A stretch of DNA of 64,000 bases from the NCBI GenBank assembly GCA_041483135.1, contig JBGPFE010000006.1:62001-126000 (forward strand), read 5' to 3'. This document shows, piece after piece, positions 7,353 through 14,531 of this stretch. The stretch comes from PALSA-1004 sp041483135 (GTDB lineage Bacteria; Pseudomonadota; Gammaproteobacteria; Burkholderiales; SG8-41). How positions within the stretch are numbered: the first letter of the stretch is position 1; the number at the start of each line of letters is the position of its first letter. The notes below the pieces were generated by a model, which was not told the DNA's origin, made no database searches, and saw nothing but the letters and a program-made list of their open reading frames with translations. Both the position numbers and the translations under genes were made by a program.

Positions 7353-9083
7353 TCAGCTCAACGGCCATACCTGCGACAGGTACTTCCAGTTGACGAAGTA
7401 ATACAGCACGAACGACACGAGCAGCACCATCCCGAGCGCAAACGTGCCGGGCGCCACCATGCCGCCGATGCCGCCGTTACCGTGACCGGTAATCGCCGCT
7501 GCCACCGGCTGCACCGGTGCCGGCGCCGCGAAGCCTTCGGTCGCGCGTATGCGGCGGTAGTCCGGGGTTTCGATCTTCTTGCCGAAGAATACCGAGCCCA
7601 CGGTAATCAGCAGGTAAGCGATGCCGCCGACGATCGCGACCAGTCCGCAGATCGCGAACAGCCCGATCATCAGGTAGGCCGTGCCCGGCCACTCGTGCGG
7701 CAGCAGATTGCCGGCCATCGTGATGTCCCAGTGGCGGCGTGGTACGCCGAGCGTTCCCGCGCCCATCATGAACAGCGCAAACCCGCTCATGCCGATGCCG
7801 AACAGATAGGGCTGCCACTGCGCGAGCTTCGGGAACATCAGTTCGCGCCTGAACATTACCGGGATCAGAAAATAGGTGAGCGCCATGAACGCGAGCGTGG
7901 TGCCGATCACCACCGTGGCGTGGAAGTGCCCCGGCACATACAACGTGTTGTGCATGATCAGGTTCAACTGCTCGGTGCCGAGCACGACGCCCGAGATGCC
8001 GCCCAGGAATCCGAAACCGACCAGCGACATGAACATGCCGGCAAATACCGGGTTGCCCCACGGCGCCTTGCGCAGCCACTCGAACAGGCCTTTGTTGTAG
8101 CCTTTCGCGCGCTGCGCGACCTCGATCGCCCCGGGCACCGTGAGCCCGTGCACCATCGAAGCCAGCACCGCCAGATACATCGCGTAACTGGTGTTGAAGA
8201 TTTTCCAGTTCGAGCTCACGCCGGGATCGACCAGGATGTGGTGCGCGGAAGCGAGCTGCAGGAACAGGATGTAAAGGAAGAACGCGGTCCGGCTTACTTT
8301 TTCCGACAGCGGCTTGGCGCCGAACACGATGGCGGCGATTAAATACCATATCGAGACGTGTGCTGCGACGTTGACCTGCTGCGATGAGTGCCCGAACGCC
8401 CACCATACGGTGCGGTACATCAGCGAATCGATCTGGCTGATCAACCCGACCGACCACAGGAAAGTCGGGATCAGGATGATCGCGCCGGCGGCGATCGTGA
8501 ATACCGCGATAATGCATGCGGTCAGCGCGCCGAACGTCACCAGCGGTATCGAGCCGTTGTAGGTGCGCTCGCCCTTGGCCACCACCAGCGTGCCGAGAAA
8601 CACAAAACAGCCGATCAAGGCGCCGACCGCGAACAGGATCAGCCCGAGGTAGAACGTCGGATGCGCGCCCATCGGCGCGTAGGACGTGAACATCACGCTC
8701 GAATCACCGCGGATCACAGAGTAGTTGTTCATTAACGCGCCGAGCACCATCAGCCAGAATCCCGCCCACGCCATGTTCGGCGTCGCCAGCCGGCAGCGCA
8801 ACAGCGTCGAGGAGCAGAAATACAGCACCGCGATCTCGAAAAAAATGATCCAGAACACGAGCATGTCCAGCCCGTGCGCGGTCAGCACCAGGTAAAACCA
8901 GTCGGCGGGCAATAGATGCACCGCAGGCCAGCGCGTGAGCAACACCAGCAGCGCGAGCACGCCGCCCACCAGCAGCGACACCACTGCGGCAACCGCGTTC
9001 CACCGCATCAGTTTTTCGGCCGGTTCGTGGAATTGCAGGCCGGTGGTCGGGCAGGTCCGATACATTCTGTTGATTGCCATCAT
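7353..9083 (-). CDS. Heme-copper oxidase subunit I lacking the active-site Tyr (NorS/CoxA-like; candidate NO reductase)
   Basis: A 576-residue COX1-family catalytic subunit. Metal ligands are intact: H70 and H388 for low-spin heme, H386 for the high-spin heme, and H232 with H281-H282 for CuB. The position four after H232, which is the redox tyrosine in oxygen reductases of the A and B families, is Gln236 (GHSSQQVN). Loss of that tyrosine is typical of nitric oxide reductases within the superfamily. The neighbouring CuA subunit, SenC and the gene order resemble the norSY-senC-orf1 clusters of ammonia-oxidising betaproteobacteria (sNOR type). AAGGGG lies before the start at 9083. Superfamily membership and ligands are seen; NO reduction is inferred. 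An oxidase with an altered active site is the alternative. Confidence 0.88.
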   Translation of the reverse strand: MMAINRMYRTCPTTGLQFHEPAEKLMRWNAVAAVVSLLVGGVLALLVLLTRWPAVHLLPADWFYLVLTAHGLDMLVFWIIFFEIAVLYFCSSTLLRCRLATPNMAWAGFWLMVLGALMNNYSVIRGDSSVMFTSYAPMGAHPTFYLGLILFAVGALIGCFVFLGTLVVAKGERTYNGSIPLVTFGALTACIIAVFTIAAGAIILIPTFLWSVGLISQIDSLMYRTVWWAFGHSSQQVNVAAHVSIWYLIAAIVFGAKPLSEKVSRTAFFLYILFLQLASAHHILVDPGVSSNWKIFNTSYAMYLAVLASMVHGLTVPGAIEVAQRAKGYNKGLFEWLRKAPWGNPVFAGMFMSLVGFGFLGGISGVVLGTEQLNLIMHNTLYVPGHFHATVVIGTTLAFMALTYFLIPVMFRRELMFPKLAQWQPYLFGIGMSGFALFMMGAGTLGVPRRHWDITMAGNLLPHEWPGTAYLMIGLFAICGLVAIVGGIAYLLITVGSVFFGKKIETPDYRRIRATEGFAAPAPVQPVAAAITGHGNGGIGGMVAPGTFALGMVLLVSFVLYYFVNWKYLSQVWPLS

Positions 9084-9090
9084 CGTCCCC

Positions 9091-9636
9091 TTATTTGTTC
9101 ACGACGTAGAGTTTGCTGGTCATCGTGTGATGATTGATGCCGCAGTACTCGTTGCAGACGATCGAGTAGGTGCCGGCCCTGGTCGGCGTTATGGTCAGCA
9201 CGTGGTCATAACCCGGATGCACCTCGATGTTGATGTTCTCGGGCTGCAGCGAGAAACCGTGCAGCCAGTCCATCGACATCAGGTGCAGGCGGTAGCTTTT
9301 GCCCTGCTCGAGCTCGATCATCGGCCACCACTGCCACAAGCGCGCGATCAGATAGACGTCGCTGCCCGCCGGCGGATGCACGACCGGGATCTCCTGCGCG
9401 GTCTCCTTGCGCACGGTGTACTGGTCGACCACCGCCTGCGCTTTCTTGGTGTACGCCTCGGACGTGGTGCGATAGGCCTCGTTGGCGAGATTCTGTTTTC
9501 CGTAGAGGTGCCAGTACGGCATCATGAAAAACATGATCAGGCACCAGATCAGTGACAGGATGATCCACGATCCTTCGAGCCGATCGAGGGGTTGCTTCCA
9601 CCACACGCGTTGCGAAGGGGGCTGGATGGCGCTCAT
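9091..9636 (-). CDS. CuA-containing oxidase subunit II (NorY/CoxB-like)
   Basis: A short 181-residue subunit II. One N-terminal helix (residues 23-41, SWIILSLIWCLIMFFMMPYW) anchors a periplasmic cupredoxin domain. The binuclear CuA ligands are all there: H126, C161, E163 (backbone), C165, H169 and M172, in CNEYCGINHHTM. This means it takes electrons from a soluble or tethered cytochrome c. It lacks the usual two-helix hairpin and any fused cytochrome c domain, as in ba3- and NorY-type subunits. It is followed after 7 bases by subunit I, so the pair is certainly one transcription unit. The two small cytochromes c at 34.3-35.0 kb could donate to it, but nothing in the sequence proves that. Confidence 0.9.
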   Translation of the reverse strand: MSAIQPPSQRVWWKQPLDRLEGSWIILSLIWCLIMFFMMPYWHLYGKQNLANEAYRTTSEAYTKKAQAVVDQYTVRKETAQEIPVVHPPAGSDVYLIARLWQWWPMIELEQGKSYRLHLMSMDWLHGFSLQPENINIEVHPGYDHVLTITPTRAGTYSIVCNEYCGINHHTMTSKLYVVNK

Positions 9637-9700
9637 GACGGGTTTTCTCCCAGGTTAGGCTGATTGCCTGCGCACGCGGCTGCCAGGCCGCGGCCGTGAT

Positions 9701-9886
9701 TCAGTACGCGCAACCAAGTCCGGCGTAGAACTTGAAGCACATGAGACTGCGCGCGATGTCGGCGTACGGCAGCAGCGTCAGCAATCCGAGCCCTGCGGCG
9801 AGGGCGGCTACAATGCAGGCGGCTTCAAACATCTCTGCCGGCGATTGCCGCCACCATTGGCGCAATCGCGGGTGGGCCGCGCTCAT
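9701..9886 (-). CDS. Small membrane protein 2 at the head of the oxidase cluster
   Basis: A 61-residue protein with one or two hydrophobic segments (FEAACIVAALAAGLGLLTLL) and two cysteines close to the C-terminus (residues 49 and 59). The start at 9886 overlaps the stop of the previous gene in an ATGA, so translation is probably coupled. A longer frame reaches 9925 but would run back into that gene. No family is recognised. The position just before the CuA subunit II gene suggests a small accessory subunit of the oxidase or NO-reductase complex, comparable to the tiny subunits of other heme-copper enzymes. Confidence 0.6.
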   Translation of the reverse strand: MSAAHPRLRQWWRQSPAEMFEAACIVAALAAGLGLLTLLPYADIARSLMCFKFYAGLGCAY

Positions 9887-10062
9887 TTTCCGACCGGGAT
9901 CGTGATGATCTCCATCACACCCCACACAATGTAGAACACCGTCGGCATCGCAATGCCGAGGAACAACAGCAGAAACGGGTTATCCAGAATCTGCTGCATG
10001 ATAGGTATGCCTTCGTCCATTTCGTCGGCAGTCGGGTCAGGGCTACGAGTTATGTCGGTCAT
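9883..10062 (-). CDS. Small single-helix membrane protein 1, first gene of the oxidase cluster
   Basis: A 59-residue protein: an acidic, soluble N-terminus (TADEMDEGIPIM) followed by one membrane helix (FLLLFLGIAMPTVFYIVWGV). The start at 10062 is chosen over 10086 because AGAGAGGA lies 4 bases before it. It overlaps the next small gene by 4 bases. It is the promoter-proximal gene of the cluster, 94 bases below the TTGAT-N4-ATCAA box at 10157. No family is recognised; a small oxidase subunit is the likely role by position. Confidence 0.6.
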   Translation of the reverse strand: MTDITRSPDPTADEMDEGIPIMQQILDNPFLLLFLGIAMPTVFYIVWGVMEIITIPVGK

Positions 10063-10156
10063 GTCGTCCTCTCTGTTTGGTCGCAATCTCGGTAGCGCAG
10101 GAATACGGCCGTCCAGCGCTAGCGGCTAAATCTACTGCATGCCGGGAAGCCGAAGT

Positions 10157-10170
10157 TTGATACATATCAA
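10157..10170. promoter_or_regulatory. FNR/DNR box between the oxidase cluster and ctaA
   Basis: TTGATACATATCAA is a perfect match to the palindromic TTGAT-N4-ATCAA operator bound by FNR, ANR and DNR regulators. It lies midway in the divergent gap, about 95 bases from each start codon, so it could activate either or both promoters. The DNR-type regulator encoded at 21548 is the obvious ligand candidate. Confidence 0.8.
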
Positions 10171-10262
10171 GGTTTCAAAAAAAACAGAACCGCATGATTA
10201 TGCGAACTGCGGCGCGGAAAAATCTGGCTGGAATCAAGCCCTGACTCGCGCCACCGCCAATC

Positions 10263-11348
10263 ATGGAAACTATAGCTGGAATGGACCAAAAATCGCGGCA
10301 ACAGGTCGCTGCCTGGCTTTTGCTGTGCTGCGCAATGCTGTTCACGATGGTAGTGGTCGGCGGCGTGACGCGCCTCACGCATTCCGGATTGTCGATCGTC
10401 GAATGGCAGCCGATCGTCGGCACGCTGCCGCCGCTGGGCGATCAGGCGTGGCATGCAGCATTCGAGAAATACCAGCAGACCCCCGAATACCGGAAAGTCA
10501 ACCTCGGCATGAGCCTTGCGGAGTTCAAGGGCATTTTCTGGTGGGAATACGCGCACCGCCTGCTGGGGCGCGCCATCGGGCTCGCCTACCTGCTGCCGTT
10601 TGCATATTTTCTGGCGCGCAACAAGGTCGACCGCGCGCGCGCGTGGCGGCTCGGCGCGATCTTCGTGCTCGGCGGACTGCAGGGCGCAATGGGCTGGTAC
10701 ATGGTGAAGAGCGGCCTCGTCGACGATCCGCGCGTCAGCCACTTCAGGCTCACGGCACACCTCGGGTTCGCGCTGGTAATTTACGCCGCGATGCTGTGGC
10801 AGGCGCTCGGGTTGCTTGCGCCGTACCGCGTGCCGCGGCGCGATGTACCGCGCCGCAGCCTGTGGCTTTTTTCGCTCGTGCTGACGACGCTCATTTTCCT
10901 GGCGGCGCTATCGGGTGGCCTCGTTGCCGGTATCCGTGCCGGCCTTGCGTACAACACGTTCCCATTGATGAACGGGCACTGGGTACCGCCGGAAATCCTG
11001 ATGCTCGAGCCGTGGTACTCCAACTTCTTCAACAACATGGCGACCGTGCAATTCGACCACCGGTCGCTTGCGTGGCTGCTCGCGCTGCTCGTGCCGTGGT
11101 TCTGGTGGCGCTCCGCGCGCGTGGCGCTGACGCGGCCGGCACGCCTGTGGTGCAACCTGCTCCCCGCAGCACTGGCACTGCAGGTCGGCCTCGGCATCAC
11201 GACGCTGCTGCTCGTGGTGCCGGTCGCGTTTGGGGCCGCGCATCAGGCCGGCGCGCTCCTCTTGTTCACCGCAGCGTTGATCGTGAACCACCAACTGCTG
11301 GTGACGGCCGACCGGGATGATATCCGGCATGCGAAGAACGCTTCATAG
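10263..11348 (+). CDS. ctaA: Heme A synthase (CtaA/Cox15 family)
   Basis: A 361-residue membrane protein that oxidises heme O to heme A. Conserved family motifs are present: VTRLTHSGLSIVEW, WWEYAHRLLGR, RLTAHLGFA, QFDHRSLAW and GAAHQAGALLLF, which include the heme-ligand histidines of the two four-helix halves. Eight hydrophobic helices are visible. The start at 10263 precedes a second ATG at 10281; neither has a strong Shine-Dalgarno. It is divergent from the oxidase cluster and shares its regulatory gap. Because cbb3 oxidase uses heme B, CtaA must serve a heme A enzyme, most simply the subunit I at 7353. Confidence 0.93.
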   Translation: METIAGMDQKSRQQVAAWLLLCCAMLFTMVVVGGVTRLTHSGLSIVEWQPIVGTLPPLGDQAWHAAFEKYQQTPEYRKVNLGMSLAEFKGIFWWEYAHRLLGRAIGLAYLLPFAYFLARNKVDRARAWRLGAIFVLGGLQGAMGWYMVKSGLVDDPRVSHFRLTAHLGFALVIYAAMLWQALGLLAPYRVPRRDVPRRSLWLFSLVLTTLIFLAALSGGLVAGIRAGLAYNTFPLMNGHWVPPEILMLEPWYSNFFNNMATVQFDHRSLAWLLALLVPWFWWRSARVALTRPARLWCNLLPAALALQVGLGITTLLLVVPVAFGAAHQAGALLLFTAALIVNHQLLVTADRDDIRHAKNAS

Positions 11349-11527
11349 TGCAGTCGCTCTCGCCGCTGTAACACTTCCCGCGCACCAATCCAAGACGAGG
11401 GCTTTTCCCGCGCATACCTGGCGAACCGTTTGCTTTTTTCCATCTCAGTGACACGGACTCGGGTTACCCCCCGACGTCTCCCGGTTGCGCAATCACGGCG
11501 CGTATTCCTGCACGCGCCACCCCCCGT

Positions 11528-11541
11528 TTGACATATATCAA
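11528..11541. promoter_or_regulatory. FNR/DNR box upstream of the nitronate monooxygenase-like gene
   Basis: TTGACATATATCAA matches TTGAT-N4-ATCAA with one difference in the left half. Its centre is 62 bases before the ATG at 11597. With class II spacing (-41.5) the start of transcription would fall near 11576, between the alternative GTG and the chosen ATG. Confidence 0.7.
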
Positions 11542-11596
11542 GGTTTGCGCATGACGGGTCAAGCAAAATAGAGTGTTGATATTGTCCCAACCTTGC

Positions 11597-12811
11597 ATGG
11601 ACGACGGGTCCCTGACGCGCAATAGTGCGCTCACCGAATTGCCGCGCTGGCGGTTGCGCTCGCGTTTGCTGCTGCCCATTGTGCAGGGCGGCATGGGCGT
11701 CGGCATTTCGGCGCACCGTCTTGCCGGCACTGTCGCCCGGCTCGATGCAGTCGGCACGATTTCGAGCGTCGATCTGCGTCACCATCATCCGGATCTTCTT
11801 GAAAGAGCCAAGGACTGCACCGATCGAGGCGAACTCGACAAGCTCAATCAGATCGCGCTCGACCGCGAAATCCGCATGGCGCTCGACATCGCCTGCGGGC
11901 ACGGCGCGATTGCGGTAAACGTGATGAAGGCGGTCTCCGATCACGCCGCCTACGTGCGCCAGAGCTGCGAGAGCGGCGCGCATGCAATCGTCATGGGCGC
12001 CGGGTTGCCGCTCGACCTGCCCGACATGACGCGTGATTTCCCCGACGTGGCGCTGATTCCGATACTGTCCGATGTGCGCGGCGTGAACATCGTGCTCAGG
12101 AAATGGCTGCGCAAGAACCGGCTGCCGGATGCGATCGTGATCGAGCACCCGCGCTACGCGGGTGGACACCTCGGCGCGACGCGTCCGGAGGAAATCAAGG
12201 ACCCGCGCTTCGACTTCGAGCCGGTGCTCGCGGGCGTCTTCGAGCTGTTGCGCGAACTCGGCCTCGAACGCGACCGCATTCCGCTGATCCCGGCCGGCGG
12301 CATCAACAGCCACGAGCAGGTGCGCAAGCTGCTCGCACTCGGCGCCGCCGCAGTACAAATCGGTACGCCATTCGCGGTCACCGAGGAAGGCGACGCGCAT
12401 CCGAACTTCAAGAAAGTGCTGGCGGAAGCAAAACGGGAGGAAATCGTCACGTTCATGAGCGTCGCCGGCCTGCCCGCGCGCGCGGTGCTGACACCGTGGC
12501 TCAGAAACTACCTGCGACGCGCGAAAGCCCTGCAGTCGCACGCCAAAGCCGATCCCGCGCGCTGCGTGCCCGGCCTCAATTGCCTTAAGGTGTGCGGATT
12601 GCGTGACGGCATCGCGACGATCGGCCAGTTCTGCATCGACACGCGGCTTGCATTCGCGCTCAAGGGCGACGTGAAGAAAGGTCTGTTCTTCAGGGGCAGC
12701 GAAAGCCTGCCGTTCGGGGCCGCGATCCGCCCGGTCGCGGAACTGCTCGACTATCTGCTGACCGGCAGAATGCCGGATCTCAGCGCGGCCAAGGCAGCGG
12801 GTCGCGCGTAA
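11597..12811 (+). CDS. Nitronate monooxygenase / 2-nitropropane dioxygenase-like flavoprotein
   Basis: A TIM-barrel FMN protein of the NMO/YrpB family, about 404 residues. Features of the family are seen: IVQGGMGVGIS at the N-terminus, EHPRYAGGHLG with the likely catalytic histidine, and the phosphate-binding IPAGGINSHEQV then AAAVQIGTPFAVT. The C-terminal 100 residues carry several cysteines (PARCVPGLNCLKVCG), which is not typical of short NMOs. The start at 11597 is preferred to a GTG at 11573 because the upstream FNR/DNR box places the transcript start between them. Members oxidise alkyl nitronates, so a role in handling nitro compounds or nitrosative by-products fits the location, but the substrate is unknown. 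It overlaps the convergent SirB2-like gene by 32 bases. Confidence 0.82.
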   Translation: MDDGSLTRNSALTELPRWRLRSRLLLPIVQGGMGVGISAHRLAGTVARLDAVGTISSVDLRHHHPDLLERAKDCTDRGELDKLNQIALDREIRMALDIACGHGAIAVNVMKAVSDHAAYVRQSCESGAHAIVMGAGLPLDLPDMTRDFPDVALIPILSDVRGVNIVLRKWLRKNRLPDAIVIEHPRYAGGHLGATRPEEIKDPRFDFEPVLAGVFELLRELGLERDRIPLIPAGGINSHEQVRKLLALGAAAVQIGTPFAVTEEGDAHPNFKKVLAEAKREEIVTFMSVAGLPARAVLTPWLRNYLRRAKALQSHAKADPARCVPGLNCLKVCGLRDGIATIGQFCIDTRLAFALKGDVKKGLFFRGSESLPFGAAIRPVAELLDYLLTGRMPDLSAAKAAGRA

Positions 12812-13163
12812 GCGCGACCGCGACGATATAAAAGAACACCGCCTGCGCGGCGATCCACGCCGTGATGCGCATGCGCGACGTCCTGCCGAATTTGAGGGCG
12901 ATCATGCCCAATCCGATATAAATCAACAGGCCGGCTACTTTGGCGGTAAGCCAGCCATGAGTGCCCGGGTACTGGTGGATCAAGACAGCCATCCAGATCG
13001 CGGACGCAAGCAACACAGTGTCGTTGACATGCGGCACGACGCGCACCCAGCGCCGCGTCAGCCGCGGCGAATCAACGATCATCCAGACACCACGCACAAA
13101 AAACAGGGTGTAGCTCACCACCGCCGCGGCGATGTGGATCTGCTTCAACAGTGCAAACTCCAT
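12780..13163 (-). CDS. SirB2-family membrane protein
   Basis: A 127-residue membrane protein with four predicted helices (for example LKQIHIAAAVVSYTLFFVRG and GLLIYIGLGMIALKFG). The pattern KQIHIAAAVVSYTLFFVRG with a later PHVNDTVLLASA is that of SirB2 family proteins, whose conserved histidines suggest heme or metal binding. It is the last gene of the cbb3 accessory string, 4 bases after the gene at 13168, and its 3' end overlaps the nitronate monooxygenase gene tail to tail. Its biochemical role is not known. Confidence 0.8.
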   Translation of the reverse strand: MEFALLKQIHIAAAVVSYTLFFVRGVWMIVDSPRLTRRWVRVVPHVNDTVLLASAIWMAVLIHQYPGTHGWLTAKVAGLLIYIGLGMIALKFGRTSRMRITAWIAAQAVFFYIVAVALTRDPLPWPR

Positions 13164-13167
13164 GCAA

Positions 13168-13638
13168 TCACCAGCCGCCGTGGCTGCCGGCGACCGCGCC
13201 GGCGACCGTGACCAGGCTCACGCCCAGCAGCACCCAGTGCAATCGCGCCGCCAGCGCAAACGTCGAGTCCGGATCGCGCTTCGCGCGCTCGATGAACCAG
13301 CGATGCAAAAACAGGGGCTCGAGCACAAACAGCATCAACGTAAACAGCACCCATACGAGTACCATCGCGTGCATCCACCAGTATTCGATGAGCGCAAATC
13401 GCTGCCACAGGTCGAACTGGTATACGAGATACAACCCGCTCAGCCCGGTGACGAGTGTCGTGACGCGTGCCTGAAGCGCAAACCCGCGCTCGATGGTTTC
13501 GAAAAACACAATGCGCTCATCGGGCGTACGCAAGCGCCGCGTCGCCGGCAGCAGTACCGTGGTGACCATTGCAACGCCGCCGATCCACAGCACCACGCCG
13601 AGCACGTGCAGCACGCGCGCCAGTATCAAGTCCGGCAT
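13168..13638 (-). CDS. CopD-like four-helix membrane protein
   Basis: A 156-residue membrane protein starting MPDLILARVLHVLGVVLWIG. Four helices carry histidines near their ends (H11, and others in the WWMHAMVLVW and LEPLFLHRWF segments), which recalls CopD and related copper or heme membrane proteins. A longer frame to 13845 only adds non-conserved sequence from the neighbouring gap. It sits between the Cys-rich gene and SirB2 in the cbb3 assembly string, so a part in copper or heme handling is plausible. Family assignment is tentative. Confidence 0.65.
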   Translation of the reverse strand: MPDLILARVLHVLGVVLWIGGVAMVTTVLLPATRRLRTPDERIVFFETIERGFALQARVTTLVTGLSGLYLVYQFDLWQRFALIEYWWMHAMVLVWVLFTLMLFVLEPLFLHRWFIERAKRDPDSTFALAARLHWVLLGVSLVTVAGAVAGSHGGW

Positions 13639-13693
13639 CGTGCGGCGGTCTCCGCAGAACAGATGCCAGCGCAATAACCTCGCCCGCCGGCCC

Positions 13694-13996
13694 TCATTCG
13701 CAGCAACCTTCCGGGGTCTCGCGTTTCGGGCAGCCGGCCGGCCGCTCCGGCGGAGGCAGCGGGCAGAAATTGTTGATGTCGGCCGCAGGGCGCTGCAGAA
13801 AACAGGTAAACGCGCTCGATCCTGCCGCAAACAGCCAGAACGCAAAAAATCCGAGCGTATACACCGCGGTCCGGCTCAGACCGAGCGGTTCGCCGAAGAG
13901 ATGCAGATCCATCGGATCGAACAAAGTGAAAAAAATGCCTTCAGCAATTCCACCGACGATGAACGACGGCCACAGTACCCAGATTGCACGTTGCAT
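13694..13996 (-). CDS. Small membrane protein with a cysteine-rich tail in the cbb3 cluster
   Basis: A 100-residue protein with two membrane helices (residues about 5-27 and 43-66). It ends in a short Pro/Cys-rich tail in which cysteines occur at NNFCPLPP, RPAGCPKRE and PEGCCE, plus one in TCFLQR. The cysteines could bind copper or another metal. It lies 9 bases downstream of the fixH gene in the same direction, within the cbb3 oxidase assembly genes. I do not recognise a named family, but similar short proteins next to fixH are plausible assembly factors. Confidence 0.65.
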   Translation of the reverse strand: MQRAIWVLWPSFIVGGIAEGIFFTLFDPMDLHLFGEPLGLSRTAVYTLGFFAFWLFAAGSSAFTCFLQRPAADINNFCPLPPPERPAGCPKRETPEGCCE

Positions 13997-14005
13997 GTTG
14001 GCCTC

Positions 14006-14515
14006 CTATTGCGGCGTCAACTCTATTACCGACTGCGCGTAGCTCGATGCTTCTCCGGCCAGCCGCCAGGTGCGCGCCATATCCTCGAGCATCACCACGC
14101 GCCTGCCTTCGATCTCTGCCGCGAGATCTCCTGCATAGACCCCGGGTGCCACCGCGTCCAGCACTATCACCTGGTCCGCGACAGCGCGGGTCGGATGCAC
14201 GAGCCGTAACCGCAGATCGCCGGGCAGCGTGTCGCTGCCGGTCAGCACCAACCGCACACGTCGCCTATCGACACCAAACGTGACACGCGCGCTGAGGGCG
14301 AGCCGCTCGGCCAGCTGCGCGCGCGACAGCGTCCGATTGATCGCAAGTCCGCGCTTGTAGTAATCGTCGGCGACCAGACCATCATCGGACCTGATCGCAA
14401 GCCACAGCGTGTAGAAACCGGCCACTATCACCACCAACGGCCCGGCCATCAGTAGCCACGGCCACGGCTCGCGGTACCAGGGTTTTGCCATCATGTTGTC
14501 CGTCAGTGTGGTCAT
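14006..14515 (-). CDS. fixH: FixH family protein, cbb3 oxidase assembly
   Basis: A 169-residue protein with one N-terminal membrane helix (WPWLLMAGPLVVIVAGFYTL) and a periplasmic domain. The hallmark WYREPWPW...DDYYKRGLAINRTL of FixH/CcoH is clear: these proteins work with CcoI and CcoG in building cbb3 oxidase. The start at 14515 has AGGGAG 7 bases before it; an internal MM pair at 14494 is a weaker choice. It follows ccoG after 16 bases, the classic ccoG-ccoH order, while ccoI and ccoS are found separately at 23-26 kb. Confidence 0.85.
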   Translation of the reverse strand: MTTLTDNMMAKPWYREPWPWLLMAGPLVVIVAGFYTLWLAIRSDDGLVADDYYKRGLAINRTLSRAQLAERLALSARVTFGVDRRRVRLVLTGSDTLPGDLRLRLVHPTRAVADQVIVLDAVAPGVYAGDLAAEIEGRRVVMLEDMARTWRLAGEASSYAQSVIELTPQ

Positions 14516-14531
14516 CCTGGATCTCCCTGGG

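Noticed and set aside
7353..9083. Calling this an ordinary aa3 cytochrome c oxidase subunit I
   Set aside because: The active-site tyrosine position is Gln, and subunit III and the usual ctaG gene are absent from the cluster.
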